This document shows positions 52,215 through 60,807 of a stretch of DNA of 64,000 nucleotides, in pieces. A program made the translations under genes and the position numbers. Position 1 is the stretch's first letter, and each line of letters begins with the position of its first letter. This DNA comes from Lachnospiraceae bacterium Marseille-Q4251 (GTDB lineage: Bacteria; Bacillota; Clostridia; Lachnospirales; Lachnospiraceae). The stretch spans positions 2,790,001-2,854,000 of the forward strand of contig JAGTTO010000001.1 in the NCBI GenBank assembly GCA_018223435.1, read 5' to 3'. The notes under the pieces were generated by a model. The model had not been told where the DNA came from and did not search any database. It saw only the letters and a program-made list of their open reading frames with translations.

Positions 52215-53274
52215 AGAGCAGAGCGTTCAGATAGAGAAAACAATCGGCTGCAGCCGCTTTATCTATAACCAGATGCTTGCGGACAAGATCAGCTATTACC
52301 AGAAAGAAAAAAAGATGCTCAGGAACACACCGGCCGGATATAAGAAGGAATATCCCTGGCTGAAGGAGGTGGACTCCCTTGCCCTGGCGAATGCGCAGCT
52401 GCATCTGGAAAGTGCGTTCCGGAAATTTTTCCGGGAACCATCCTGCGGATTTCCCCGCTATAAATCAAGAAAACATTCAAGAAATTCTTATACGACCAAT
52501 GCAGTAAATGGGAATATCCTTTTGCAGGATACCCATTTGAAGCTTCCAAAGATGTCCGCCATAAAAATAAAACTTCACCGCCAGATCCCGTCAGACTGGC
52601 AACTGAAATCTGTAACGATAAGCCGTGAGTCATCCGGGAAATATTATGCAAGTCTTTTGTTCTGCTGTGAGAACCAAACAGTGGAAAAAAGAGCGGCAGA
52701 GAGATTCCTTGGGATCGATTTTGCCATGCAGGGAATGTGTGTATTTTCTACAGGAGAAAGAGCCGGGTACCCTATGTTTTACAGAAAAGCAGAGAAAAAA
52801 CTTGCAAGGGAACAGAGAAAGCTTTCCCACTGTGAAAAAGGAAGCCGGAACTATCAGAAACAGAAGAAAAGGGTAGCTTTATGTCATGAAAAGATAAAGA
52901 ACCAGAGAAAAGATTTCCAGCATAAACTCAGCAGAGAGCTTGCTGAAAGATATGATGCAGTATGCGTGGAAGATCTGAATCTGCAGGGAATGTCCGGAGG
53001 GCTGCATCTTGGGAAAGGCGTGCAGGATAATGGGTATGGGCAGTTTCTGTCCATGCTGGGATACAAACTGGAAGAGCGCGGGAAACATCTTATAAAGGTA
53101 GACCGTTATTTTGCATCGAGCAAGATTTGCAGTGTATGTGGACATAAGAAAAAGGAACTGGCATTGTCGGATAGAATGTATGTCTGTGAATGTGGAAACA
53201 GGATGGATCGGGATGTGAATGCAGCAGTCAATATCCGAGAAGAAGGAAAAAGAATCTATAAAGAATGTGCCTGA
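52177..53274 (+). CDS. tnpB: TnpB RNA-guided nuclease (IS605 OrfB)
   Basis: 365 codons from ATG 52177 behind GGGTGAG. The RuvC catalytic set is complete: Asp181 (LGIDFAMQ), Glu265 (CVEDLNLQGM), Asp346 (MDRDVNAA). The zinc ribbon CSVCG...CECG lies between the last two. The N-terminal HTH_OrfB part (NRAIKIRIYPDKEQ) is normal. TnpB proteins cut DNA next to a target motif guided by an RNA from the element's right end. Intact while its TnpA is broken. Confidence 0.93.
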   Translation: MNRAIKIRIYPDKEQSVQIEKTIGCSRFIYNQMLADKISYYQKEKKMLRNTPAGYKKEYPWLKEVDSLALANAQLHLESAFRKFFREPSCGFPRYKSRKHSRNSYTTNAVNGNILLQDTHLKLPKMSAIKIKLHRQIPSDWQLKSVTISRESSGKYYASLLFCCENQTVEKRAAERFLGIDFAMQGMCVFSTGERAGYPMFYRKAEKKLAREQRKLSHCEKGSRNYQKQKKRVALCHEKIKNQRKDFQHKLSRELAERYDAVCVEDLNLQGMSGGLHLGKGVQDNGYGQFLSMLGYKLEERGKHLIKVDRYFASSKICSVCGHKKKELALSDRMYVCECGNRMDRDVNAAVNIREEGKRIYKECA

Positions 53275-53426
53275 CGGCACAAGAAAAAAATCCGTAACCG
53301 GATGAAGCTAAAAAACAAAACCGCGGGACACGCGGGGATAGCCTGTTTTAGCTTTGTCTTAAAAGGCAATCGAGCAGGAAGCCCCCACTTCAAAATCGTA
53401 AGATTTAAGTGGTGGGAGCATGTCAC
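53275..53426 (+). ncRNA. Predicted omega RNA and IS605 right end
   Basis: Follows tnpB directly. Several short stems (e.g. TCCGTAACCGGA, CCGCGGGACACGCGG) precede the right-end hairpin at 53382-53417. In this family the guide RNA overlaps the tnpB 3' end and the right end, and the guide is the host sequence just beyond the element (GCGGTAGAAGTGG at 53427). Boundaries are approximate. Confidence 0.65.
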
Positions 53427-53588
53427 GCGGTAGAAGTGGATTAGATTATAATGATAGTAAAACAGCATGGCGGCGTCCTCCCGTGGGCCGCCATGCCTTT
53501 AACTGCTGGGAATGACAGAAAGAAAGCAGCGGCCTTGATTTCTCAAAACCGCCACCAGTGAATATAAATTAAGCGTGAAAATGGGTCT

Positions 53589-53637
53589 GCCCAGCAGCGG
53601 TTTTTTTCTTTTCTGCCGCTGGGCAGATGTTTTTTCT
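53589..53637. terminator. Bidirectional terminator
   Basis: TCTGCCCAGCAGCGG pairs with CCGCTGGGCAGA around a T-rich loop, followed by TTTTTTC. It probably ends the minus-strand lantibiotic immunity transcript. Confidence 0.8.
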
Positions 53638-53659
53638 TTAGATACATGATAAGAGGAAT

Positions 53660-53682
53660 TTTTGAAGATTCCATAAAGATTT
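53660..53682 (-). promoter_or_regulatory. Response-regulator box at the 3' end of the immunity locus
   Basis: Minus strand reads AATCTTTATGGAATCTTC, two AATCTT half-sites 11 bp apart, as OmpR-type regulators prefer. Nearly identical to the box at 58397-58418. Confidence 0.5.
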
Positions 53683-53727
53683 GAAAAATGGACGGACATA
53701 AAAGACGTCCATTACACTATCGGAAAA

Positions 53728-55092
53728 TCAGCAAGGAAGTTTCATAGTAACCTTTGCGCCGCCGGTTTCTTTTGAATTTTCTAAAATAAGCTGACCATTA
53801 TGTTGTTCCATAATCGAATTTGTAATATATAGACCCATACCAAAGTGTAACTTTGAATTGCGGCTTTGATCGCCCATATAGAACCGTTCCTGTGCGTGGC
53901 ATAATGCCTCTTTAGAAAACCCCGTTCCCTCGTCTGTGACTGAAATTTCCACGAAACCGTTGTTACTCTGAACATCCACATAAAGCGTTCCGCCTTGCGG
54001 GGAGTAGTCCAGCCCATTACTGATAACATTCATAATAGCACGTTCTATCAGCACTCTATCAAATTTCAGCATTTGAGGGAGTGAAACAGTATTCATTTGC
54101 AGCCGGATTTCTTTTGTCCGGCATAGTGATTCCATATAACCGAACAAGTGCTGCATGAACGCTGGCAAGTCTATACTTTCAATATGGAGCTGATAACCAA
54201 CCGCCGCCCGTGATATATCAATCAGGGTTTGAATATATGACTGCATCTGGCCGGAGCTTTCCACGACGTAACCAGCGTATAATCGTTGCTCATCATCAAG
54301 ATTTGTTTCTGTGAGTAAATCAGCATTTCCTTGAATAACCGTCAGAGGCGTTTTCAAATCATGGGCAAGCGCGGCGATTTGCTCTTTCTGTGTCTGTTCG
54401 GTTTTCCATTGCCGTTCTAACGAAATTTTCAGATTATCTTTCATATCTGAAAAAGATGCAAGGACATCTTCAAACTCTTTGATTTTGGCGTGTCCTACTT
54501 CAAAATCAAGGTTTTGCTTTGAAACCTCCGCAGTTGCTTCAAAAAGCGGGGTCAGTTGTGTACGCAGGTTCTTAGCAAATCTGGCGGTCAGTATGATAAT
54601 GACCAGCAGCGAATTTACAGCCATCAGGATAAACGCAAGCGTGTCAGGAGATGGAAAATATTCCGGTAGCCATGACATTGTAAATTGAGAACCAATATAA
54701 TACCTTAAAACGCAAAATTCGTTTTCCCGGACAACAAGTGCAAACTGCCTCCCCGTAGCATATTCAATATATTCTCCCTTTGCGTACAGCAGGGCAATTT
54801 CTTTTTCATCATCGTCCATATTGCTGTAAAGCTCATTAAAGTTCTTGTCCAGAATTAAGTAGCCGCATCCCTGTGGAATCACAACCTTTGTAATATCCGG
54901 GGCAATCGTCAGCGTTGGAATGATCTCTTTTACCTGCAATTCACTTAGATTTGCTCTTGTAGCTAATCCAGCATTTACAGCAAGTCCCTCCAAACCAGAA
55001 GGGACAATAATTGCCGCTACCAGCATGACAATGAGGGAGATAGCAAACTGGCGAAACAATATTTTCAATGTAGGTTTCTTTTTCACTCCCAT
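53728..55092 (-). CDS. Sensor histidine kinase of the lantibiotic immunity locus (NisK/SpaK-like)
   Basis: 454 codons. Two membrane helices (about residues 10-35 and 150-172) bracket an extracellular domain of about 115 residues suited to peptide sensing. H box ALAHDLKTPLTVIQGNADLL, N box (ERAIMNVISNGLDYS) and G boxes (DEGTGFSKEAL, FGMGLYITNSI) are intact. It overlaps the response regulator end by ten bases. In nisin-type systems this kinase reads the extracellular peptide. Confidence 0.88.
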   Translation of the reverse strand: MGVKKKPTLKILFRQFAISLIVMLVAAIIVPSGLEGLAVNAGLATRANLSELQVKEIIPTLTIAPDITKVVIPQGCGYLILDKNFNELYSNMDDDEKEIALLYAKGEYIEYATGRQFALVVRENEFCVLRYYIGSQFTMSWLPEYFPSPDTLAFILMAVNSLLVIIILTARFAKNLRTQLTPLFEATAEVSKQNLDFEVGHAKIKEFEDVLASFSDMKDNLKISLERQWKTEQTQKEQIAALAHDLKTPLTVIQGNADLLTETNLDDEQRLYAGYVVESSGQMQSYIQTLIDISRAAVGYQLHIESIDLPAFMQHLFGYMESLCRTKEIRLQMNTVSLPQMLKFDRVLIERAIMNVISNGLDYSPQGGTLYVDVQSNNGFVEISVTDEGTGFSKEALCHAQERFYMGDQSRNSKLHFGMGLYITNSIMEQHNGQLILENSKETGGAKVTMKLPC

Positions 55093-55745
55093 TTATATCC
55101 TATCCCCCATACGGTGCTGATCGGACTTATTTTGAAATGCTCCAATTTCTCACGAATATTTTTTATATGCGTTGAGATCGTAGAGTTATCGCCTATTCCA
55201 TCAAACCCGAAAACGGCTTCATAGATTTGTTCTTTTGTAAAAACCTGTCCCCGGTTTTTCGCAAGGTATTCACAGATTGAATACTCGCTTTTGGTAAGGG
55301 GAACCGGCTGTTCTGAAACATACAGTACCTTTGCGGAAAGGTCAAATCTTATATCAGGCTCAAATGAAAGTGTGCTGTGATGCTCCCTTTTTTCTCTGCG
55401 TAAATGTGCCGCGACACGGGCGCGAAGCTCCTGAATACGAAAAGGTTTCGTAATATAATCATCCGCACCGATGCCCAATCCAAACAATATATCTTCCTCT
55501 AATGTCTTTGCGGTCAGAAAGAGAATCGGGCAGTCTACCATATTCCTGATCTGTTTGCAAAACTCAAACCCGTCTGTGCCAGGCATCATCACATCCAAAA
55601 GAATGAGGTCATAGAAATGCAGCTTTTTGATGTCTACATCATCCGCATTTTGACAGACTGTTATCAAATATCCATCTTTCCCCAAACTGTTCTTAATCAA
55701 TTCCAAGATAGAAACTTCATCGTCAACTACAAGTAAGTGGGTCAA
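55083..55745 (-). CDS. OmpR-family response regulator (NisR/SpaR-like)
   Basis: 220 codons from TTG 55745 behind GGGAGGTG; a longer frame lacks a site. Receiver domain with VVDDE, phospho-Asp in LILLDVMMPGTDG and Lys in DDYITKPFRIQ; winged-helix output domain. Probable targets are the AATCTT repeats at 58397 and 53660. Confidence 0.9.
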   Translation of the reverse strand: MTHLLVVDDEVSILELIKNSLGKDGYLITVCQNADDVDIKKLHFYDLILLDVMMPGTDGFEFCKQIRNMVDCPILFLTAKTLEEDILFGLGIGADDYITKPFRIQELRARVAAHLRREKREHHSTLSFEPDIRFDLSAKVLYVSEQPVPLTKSEYSICEYLAKNRGQVFTKEQIYEAVFGFDGIGDNSTISTHIKNIREKLEHFKISPISTVWGIGYKWE

Positions 55746-55783
55746 AAAATCACCTCCCGCCCCATTATACCACATTGTCGAGG

Positions 55784-56161
55784 TTACTCATCATTATTTT
55801 TAATGTCAGCTTTCCGATATTCATTGTTGATATTTACAGCTACGGCATTGCTTATATCCACATCCACAATACTGTAAACGTAGCCGAAACTGAAATCTTC
55901 CCCCGCCACATTTTTGAAGCGTTTCGATACCTGCCCGATTTCTTCTTGCAGTTCTGACATTTCAAGACATTCATCCGTTATGGTATATGTCAGGCCGTTA
56001 TATGAAATTTCATCATAGTTTGCGGCGTTCAGCTCATAATACGGCAGAGATTCATTTAACGCCTTATTTTTATCGGCGGTATCGCGGAGCGCACCGCAGG
56101 CCGATAAGCATATAAGACTTACAAGCACAATTACCACGGCAAACAGGCACTTTTTATTCAC
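55784..56161 (-). CDS. NisI/SpaI-like lantibiotic immunity lipoprotein
   Basis: 125 codons from GTG 56161 behind GGGAGGT. Signal peptide with lipobox LSAC, then a short acidic domain (YYELNAANYDEISYNGLTYT, then ECLEMSELQEEIG) resembling the SpaI/NisI repeat. It would sit on the outer face of the membrane and intercept the lantibiotic before it reaches lipid II. It overlaps the end of the permease gene before it. Confidence 0.78.
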   Translation of the reverse strand: MNKKCLFAVVIVLVSLICLSACGALRDTADKNKALNESLPYYELNAANYDEISYNGLTYTITDECLEMSELQEEIGQVSKRFKNVAGEDFSFGYVYSIVDVDISNAVAVNINNEYRKADIKNNDE

Positions 56162-56897
56162 TGTTTTTACCTCCCTCCCAACCATGAAACCAAACCAAAC
56201 TGGCAATCAGCAGACAAACAGTGCAGCATACAGAAATAATCATACCGCTGAAAAAATCGGTTTTTACCTGTGCATACAGTTGGGGGCTATCCCATGCAAG
56301 CACAGTGTAATCCATAGCACGAACGCCCCAGGCCCAGGGAATATATTTCCATGTAGCGTCACCAAGCCCTGTTATCATAAGGGCAGCTATTAAACTCCCT
56401 GCAATTCCCAATCCCATAGATGCACCTTTTCCGAAGCTCATTCCCACAAACAAATGAATCAGGTAAATGGGAAGCATGGTAATCAACAATAGAATCCCTG
56501 CTTTCAGGTAAAGGCTTGCCGGAGCATCCCTATATAGTGCAGCGAATGTTCCTAACGCTAAAAATGTTGCGCCAAAAGCACAGATCATCAGAAAACCAAG
56601 TTTACCAATATACGTTGCCATGCGAGATGGGATTGTTCCCAACAAAAGCTGATAATGCCCGGCCTGATTTTCGATCTGAACAACCAGGCCCACAATAATG
56701 CCGATCAGAAACGGGAACGCAACGGCCAGCACTTCCAGATAGGCACTGATTTTGGTTGCCAGTTCCCATCTGGATATATGATAGTAACCCGCAAAAATCG
56801 CCGCACATATAATCGGAATCATGCTGTGCATATAGAGCAAAATGCTATGTTTACACTTCTGATATTCTGCTTTCCAGCAGCGAACCACAGATACCAT
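56154..56897 (-). CDS. Lantibiotic immunity ABC permease, MutG-like
   Basis: 247 codons with six membrane segments (e.g. FPFLIGIIVGLVVQIENQAG, LGLGIAGSLIAALMITGLGD). Size, topology and position second after an EpiE/MutE-type permease mark it as the third subunit of an LanFEG exporter. It follows the other permease by two bases. Confidence 0.85.
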   Translation of the reverse strand: MVSVVRCWKAEYQKCKHSILLYMHSMIPIICAAIFAGYYHISRWELATKISAYLEVLAVAFPFLIGIIVGLVVQIENQAGHYQLLLGTIPSRMATYIGKLGFLMICAFGATFLALGTFAALYRDAPASLYLKAGILLLITMLPIYLIHLFVGMSFGKGASMGLGIAGSLIAALMITGLGDATWKYIPWAWGVRAMDYTVLAWDSPQLYAQVKTDFFSGMIISVCCTVCLLIASLVWFHGWEGGKNSE

Positions 56898-56899
56898 AG

Positions 56900-57646
56900 T
56901 TACCCCACCTCCTTTTTCTCAAACCATCTTGCAGTTAAAAATGACAGCGCCGCAAACCAGGCCAGCGAAATGACCAATACAAGTATAATCATCCAAAATG
57001 CCATTGCCGTACTCTGATCTGCAACCGGCTCACCATTAGGCAAAATACCTAACACGGAAATCATAAGATGCGGCACCCAGCTATACGGGCAGATCATCCA
57101 CAAAGAGGTTGTAGCCGTGAAAATCCCTAAAACGCTTCCAAGTCCGGCATTAAGAATAACCGTGACAAAGATACCAACTTTTTTTGATAACCATAAGCAC
57201 AGCGGAACTTCCCATAGGCTTGCAATGACAATACAAGCTGTTCCGGCCGCAGCCTGGCAAATTCCGATTGTCAGGGGAATTTCGTTGATAACTAATATTG
57301 CAAAACCGCCCAACAGATTTAGCGCCAGGAAAATGAAATTCCCCACACAGGAGTAAATACCGGCCACTCCAATTTTTGCTTTCCAGACTTTGTTCTGCGA
57401 AACAGGCAATGAAGCAACGGCACGATATTTTAGTTTGCCATTATCCCGCTGTTCAATCAAGGCACAGGTGAGCGTAAGGAATCCAGGATAAAGCAGGTTA
57501 TACCACCAATTATAAGAATTGAGCTGGAACCAAAGAGGGGCAAAAAAGTTCATAAGCGCAGTTACAAACGGGGCCAGAACGATCAGCGTTTTTGTGAAAG
57601 TTCTCTTATGCTTTAGGTTCTCTGCCTGAATATATGCCATCTCCAT
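56900..57646 (-). CDS. Lantibiotic immunity ABC permease, MutE/EpiE-like
   Basis: 248 codons, six membrane segments; FAPLWFQLNSYNWWYNLLYP and LTCALIEQRDNGKLKYRAVASLP are typical of this subunit. Its start directly follows the ATPase stop. Together with the MutG-like protein it forms the channel that expels lantibiotic from the membrane. Confidence 0.87.
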   Translation of the reverse strand: MEMAYIQAENLKHKRTFTKTLIVLAPFVTALMNFFAPLWFQLNSYNWWYNLLYPGFLTLTCALIEQRDNGKLKYRAVASLPVSQNKVWKAKIGVAGIYSCVGNFIFLALNLLGGFAILVINEIPLTIGICQAAAGTACIVIASLWEVPLCLWLSKKVGIFVTVILNAGLGSVLGIFTATTSLWMICPYSWVPHLMISVLGILPNGEPVADQSTAMAFWMIILVLVISLAWFAALSFLTARWFEKKEVG

Positions 57647-58351
57647 TTAATATCCCTCCTTACCATTTCTGCGAATAACATCCATAAAGAGTTGTTCCAA
57701 ATCTTCACCGGCGCGAAGCTCTCCCTCATATCCAAGGACGCCGCCAGCAATGATACCCACATGATCTGCAATCTGCTGGACTTCTGACAGAATATGGCTG
57801 GACAAAATAACTGTAATCCCTTTGCAGGGAAAAGAGCGAATTAACTCTCGAAGTTCCTCAATCCCTAAAGGGTCAAGGCCGTTAGTCGGTTCATCCAGAA
57901 TCAAAAGCTGGGGACTGTTCAGCAATGCAATAGCAATACCAAGCCGCTGCTTCATACCAAGAGAAAACTGCCCGGCCCGTTTCTTGCCGGTATTCGTGAG
58001 CTGGACAATTTGCAATACCTCGTTAATTCGTGCATCGTCCAGGCCGAGCAATGTAGTTCTGACTTTGAGATTTTCGTATGCAGTCAGATTTTCGTAAAGC
58101 GGGGGCATCTCAATCAAAGCACCGATATGCTCCAGATCATTCCGCTTCCACGGGTGGCCGTCAAACTCGATGCTTCCCGATGTGGGGCGCAAAATGCCGG
58201 TGAGCATTTTTAAGATCGTGGATTTGCCAGCCCCATTCGGCCCCAGCAGACCATAAACCGAGTTGCGCCGGATGTTCAGTGACACATTGTTTACCGCCAT
58301 TTGCCCCTTGAAATTTTTGCAGAGGTCAGTCGTTTTCAAAATCATATCCAT
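57647..58351 (-). CDS. Lantibiotic immunity ABC ATPase, MutF-like
   Basis: 234 codons from ATG 58351 behind GAAAGGACT. Walker A GPNGAGKST, signature FSLGMKQRL and Walker B LLILDEPTNGLDPLG; the E-loop variant seen in LanF proteins (LIEMPPLYENLTAYENL) is present where other ATPases have Gln. First gene of the operon, with the regulator box just upstream. Confidence 0.92.
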   Translation of the reverse strand: MDMILKTTDLCKNFKGQMAVNNVSLNIRRNSVYGLLGPNGAGKSTILKMLTGILRPTSGSIEFDGHPWKRNDLEHIGALIEMPPLYENLTAYENLKVRTTLLGLDDARINEVLQIVQLTNTGKKRAGQFSLGMKQRLGIAIALLNSPQLLILDEPTNGLDPLGIEELRELIRSFPCKGITVILSSHILSEVQQIADHVGIIAGGVLGYEGELRAGEDLEQLFMDVIRRNGKEGY

Positions 58352-58396
58352 ATAATCAAGTCCTTTCTTTGATTTTACGGATAGCATACCGGGCAA

Positions 58397-58418
58397 TTTT
58401 GAAGATTTCATAAAGATT
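58397..58418 (-). promoter_or_regulatory. Response-regulator box upstream of the immunity operon
   Basis: Minus strand reads AATCTTTATGAAATCTTC: two AATCTT half-sites with 11-bp period, about 46-67 bases upstream of the ATPase start. A second near-identical copy lies at 53660-53682 beyond the kinase gene. Confidence 0.6.
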
Positions 58419-58682
58419 CCCGAAAACAGAATATGAACAATACACCGTAACCGTGGAGCATATCGCAACAAAGCACCAACCTACGCATTTAGGGCCTTAA
58501 AAAGCCCTATATTTCAAGGTTTTTCCCGCATAGTCAGCGGGGTATGTGAGTGTTTTATCCTATCCCCGCCATAGTGCCGCTCTAAATGCGTAGAATTTAC
58601 CAGCAGAAAATCGCCGGTTTCTCTGGCTCCATACTCCCAGATATGGTATCATGGAAAAAATCAATCTGACGGGGGTATCAGG

Positions 58683-58919
58683 ATGGACGGACAAGAAAAG
58701 CTGCTGGACTATGAAACAATCAAAGCCGCCGTTGCCGGTGAGAAGTGGGCCACAGAAAAGGTGCTGGCCCACTATGCGGACTACATCGACGAGCTTTCCA
58801 CGGTGGAGATCAGGCAGCCGGGCGGCAAAGTGAAAAAAGTCATTGACGAGGATATGCGGCAGCACATTTCCTTAAAGCTGCTGGAAGCGTTGCCGAGCTT
58901 CCCGCTGGAACAAGAATAA
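58683..58919 (+). CDS. Small HTH_16-like protein of a conjugative element
   Basis: 78 codons, ATG behind CAGG. KLLDYETIKAAVAGEKWATE, then KVLAHYADYIDELS and a GGKVKKVIDEDMRQHISLKLLEAL end match the small regulatory HTH protein of Tn916/Tn1549-like elements, paralogous to the broken one at 50764. The element genes that normally precede it are missing. Confidence 0.75.
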   Translation: MDGQEKLLDYETIKAAVAGEKWATEKVLAHYADYIDELSTVEIRQPGGKVKKVIDEDMRQHISLKLLEALPSFPLEQE

Positions 58920-59214
58920 CGATCAAGAGGGCTGCACCCTCTTACGCCGCTTTGCGGCTATCACCTGCACACCCCCGAAACAGATACACCCGCTGCGCGT
59001 CTGTACCTGTTTCGGGGGCTAATAATGACTGTAACCTACGCCTTTCGGGGCTGATAACCGCCAGTTTCAAGGCTTCTCCCGCACGGACTAAAATGCCGAA
59101 AGCCTGTATTTATGCGGGTTTTCGGCATTTGTTTTATCAAATGGCTCTAGTTTGGCTCTATTTGTGAGAGCAATAATGGCAAGAAAACAGATGAAATCTA
59201 ATAAGGAGCATTAT
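58920..59214. other. Non-coding region with two large hairpins
   Basis: CCCCCGAAACAG pairs with CTGTTTCGGGGG (58972-59018), and AAATGCCGAAA with TTTCGGCATTT followed by GTTTT (59091-59130). Both are GC-rich element-type structures; the second is a good terminator. Confidence 0.65.
59091..59135 (+). terminator. Rho-independent terminator
   Basis: AAATGCCGAAA/TTTCGGCATTT stem with a GC-paired inner part, followed by GTTTT; ends the HTH transcript before the Nudix-HAD gene. Confidence 0.75.
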
Positions 59215-60261
59215 ATGACGAAAGTGAATTTTTATGATAGTATTAATGATTCAATGCTGAAGTTTGCAGTTATTATTGCCAGACATAATGGTAAATGGGT
59301 ATTTTGCAAGCACAAGGAAAGAAATACATGGGAGGCACCGGGGGGACATAGAGAAGATGGTGAGGATATTCTTGAAACAGCCAAACGAGAACTATATGAA
59401 GAAACAGGAGCAATAACTTTTGATATTACTCCAATTTGTATATATTCTGTGACTGCACCAGATAATTTCGATGGAATGGAGACTTTTGGAAAATTATTCT
59501 TCTCAGATATACATACATTTGAAAAAGAGCTTCACAGTGAAATTGAAAAAATAGCAATTATGGATGAACTACCGATTAATTGGACTTACCCAGAAATTCA
59601 ACCCAAACTGCTAGAAGAAGCAAGAAAAAGAGGATTTTGCCCCAAAAAGGACGAAATAAAATGGCTATTTTTTGATGTTGGATCGACATTGGTTGATGAA
59701 AGCAAAGTTTATGAAAACAGGATGAAAAGGATAGCGGATTTATCAGGTTTAACTTACGAGCAAATTTATAAATATGCCATGTCGTTTTATAAAGAAAACA
59801 AAAAAGGAGATTTAGAGGTAGCAAGGCAATTGGGGGTGAAATTACCTAAATGGGAATCGCAATACGAGAGGCTGTATACAGATACTAGAGATTGTTTGAA
59901 AAAATTAAGTAGAATTTATAAAATTGGTGTAATTGCAAACCAATCATTAGGAACTTCTGAGAGATTAGAAAATCTTGGAGTACGAAAATATCTTGATTTG
60001 ATTATCGCATCAGCAGAAGAAGGCGTTTCAAAACCAGATAGGCGCATATTTGAAATTGCATTGGAAAGAAGCAGTTGTAAGCCAGAGAATGCAGTCATGA
60101 TTGGTGACCGTATTGATAATGATATTGTACCCGCAAAACAGTTGGGTATGAAAACTATATGGGTAAAACAGGGATTTGGAAGTTTGTGGAATATAACAGA
60201 TGAGAGTGAAAAAGCTGATATGGAAATTAATAACTTATCTGATGTATTAAAATATTTATAG
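59215..60261 (+). CDS. Fused Nudix hydrolase and HAD-family phosphatase
   Basis: 348 codons from ATG 59215 behind AAGGAGC. Residues 10-140: Nudix domain with the box starting G43-GHREDGEDILETAKRELY and a full EE pair. Residues 148-345: HAD domain with D154-VGST (motif I), Asn/Ser in VIANQS, Lys in EEGVSKPDRRIFE and the acid pair in MIGDRIDNDIV. The second Asp usual in motif I is replaced (DVGST), which happens in some HAD subfamilies and may alter the reaction. A protein that first hydrolyses a nucleoside diphosphate derivative and then removes phosphate is a plausible reading. AT-rich compared with the DNA before it. Confidence 0.88.
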   Translation: MTKVNFYDSINDSMLKFAVIIARHNGKWVFCKHKERNTWEAPGGHREDGEDILETAKRELYEETGAITFDITPICIYSVTAPDNFDGMETFGKLFFSDIHTFEKELHSEIEKIAIMDELPINWTYPEIQPKLLEEARKRGFCPKKDEIKWLFFDVGSTLVDESKVYENRMKRIADLSGLTYEQIYKYAMSFYKENKKGDLEVARQLGVKLPKWESQYERLYTDTRDCLKKLSRIYKIGVIANQSLGTSERLENLGVRKYLDLIIASAEEGVSKPDRRIFEIALERSSCKPENAVMIGDRIDNDIVPAKQLGMKTIWVKQGFGSLWNITDESEKADMEINNLSDVLKYL

Positions 60262-60422
60262 GGGATGAGTCTATAAAATAAGATTCAAATTACAATTGTT
60301 CTTGCAGAACATATGATATATGTTAGGGTACTCTTTAAGGAAAGTACCCATGACAGGGCGTTAAGTGTCTGGGGGTGCTTGCTTAGCGCTGATGACGGCT
60401 TATGAGATCATTTTGATTTTCA

Positions 60423-60695
60423 TTGGGATATTTGGAACTTTCCTATGAGGATGTGAAATCTGCTAAAAATGGATTGATTGTCATTACATCGGATTTTGAT
60501 AATTTTACTACAAAACTTATTGCGGCAGACGAATATTCAAAATATATGACAGAAACGCCAATTTTGGAAGGGGTTGCAAACAGAGAATATTACGGTAGAT
60601 CGGCAACGTCTATAGAGAACAAAAGCACGATAGAGTATGAAACAGAGCAAGGATTGCCAGCACTAATCTATGGCGAACAAGGAGTGAGTTTGTAA
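60423..60695 (+). pseudogene. Unidentified C-terminal gene remnant
   Basis: 90 codons from TTG, no ribosome site, ending about 30 bases before a strong terminator, as a real gene end would. Sequence not recognised. Confidence 0.35.
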
Positions 60696-60721
60696 AATAA
60701 GAATAGCAAAAAGAGAGAAGC

Positions 60722-60776
60722 GGAAGAGGATGCCATGGAATCGTTGATTTGATGATTCCGTGGCATCCTCTTTTGG
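60722..60776. terminator. Strong bidirectional terminator
   Basis: AAGAGGATGCCATGGAATC pairs with GATTCCGTGGCATCCTCTT (one mismatch-like G-U) followed by TTGG and preceded by AGAGAAG; it separates the accessory region from the araC-type gene. Confidence 0.85.
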
Positions 60777-60807
60777 AGGGGAAACTGGATTTATGATATT
60801 GTGGATT

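Larger units (their letters stand above)
51664..53426 (+). mobile_element. IS200/IS605-family element, TnpA broken, TnpB intact
   Basis: Left-end hairpin CCCACCT/AGGTGGTG at 51664-51684 and right-end hairpin at 53382-53417 (CCCCCACTTCAAA/TTTAAGTGGTGGG), followed by GCATGTCAC ending at 53426, the usual right-end form. Exact left cleavage site not fixed. Order tnpA then tnpB on the plus strand. Confidence 0.8.
53427..53727. other. Intergenic region with two terminators and a response-regulator box
   Basis: Hairpin 53465-53494 (CATGGCGGC/GCCGCCATG), terminator 53589-53637, and a GAAGATTCCATAAAGATT box at 53664-53681. No gene. Confidence 0.65.
60262..60807. other. Intergenic region with a possible gene fragment
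   Basis: 60308-60324 is a palindrome AACATAT-GAT-ATATGTT; 60330-60350 a hairpin GGGTACT/AGTACCC. An open frame of 90 codons at 60423-60695 (SYEDVKSAKNGLIVITSDFD, TPILEGVANREYYGRSATS) has coding-like composition but only a TTG start without a ribosome site; it is probably the C-terminal remnant of an unidentified gene. Confidence 0.45.

Noticed and set aside
53728..58682. Lantibiotic precursor or modification gene
   Set aside because: Both strands around the immunity locus were read; no lanA-like short Ser/Thr/Cys-rich peptide or LanB/C/M gene was seen.
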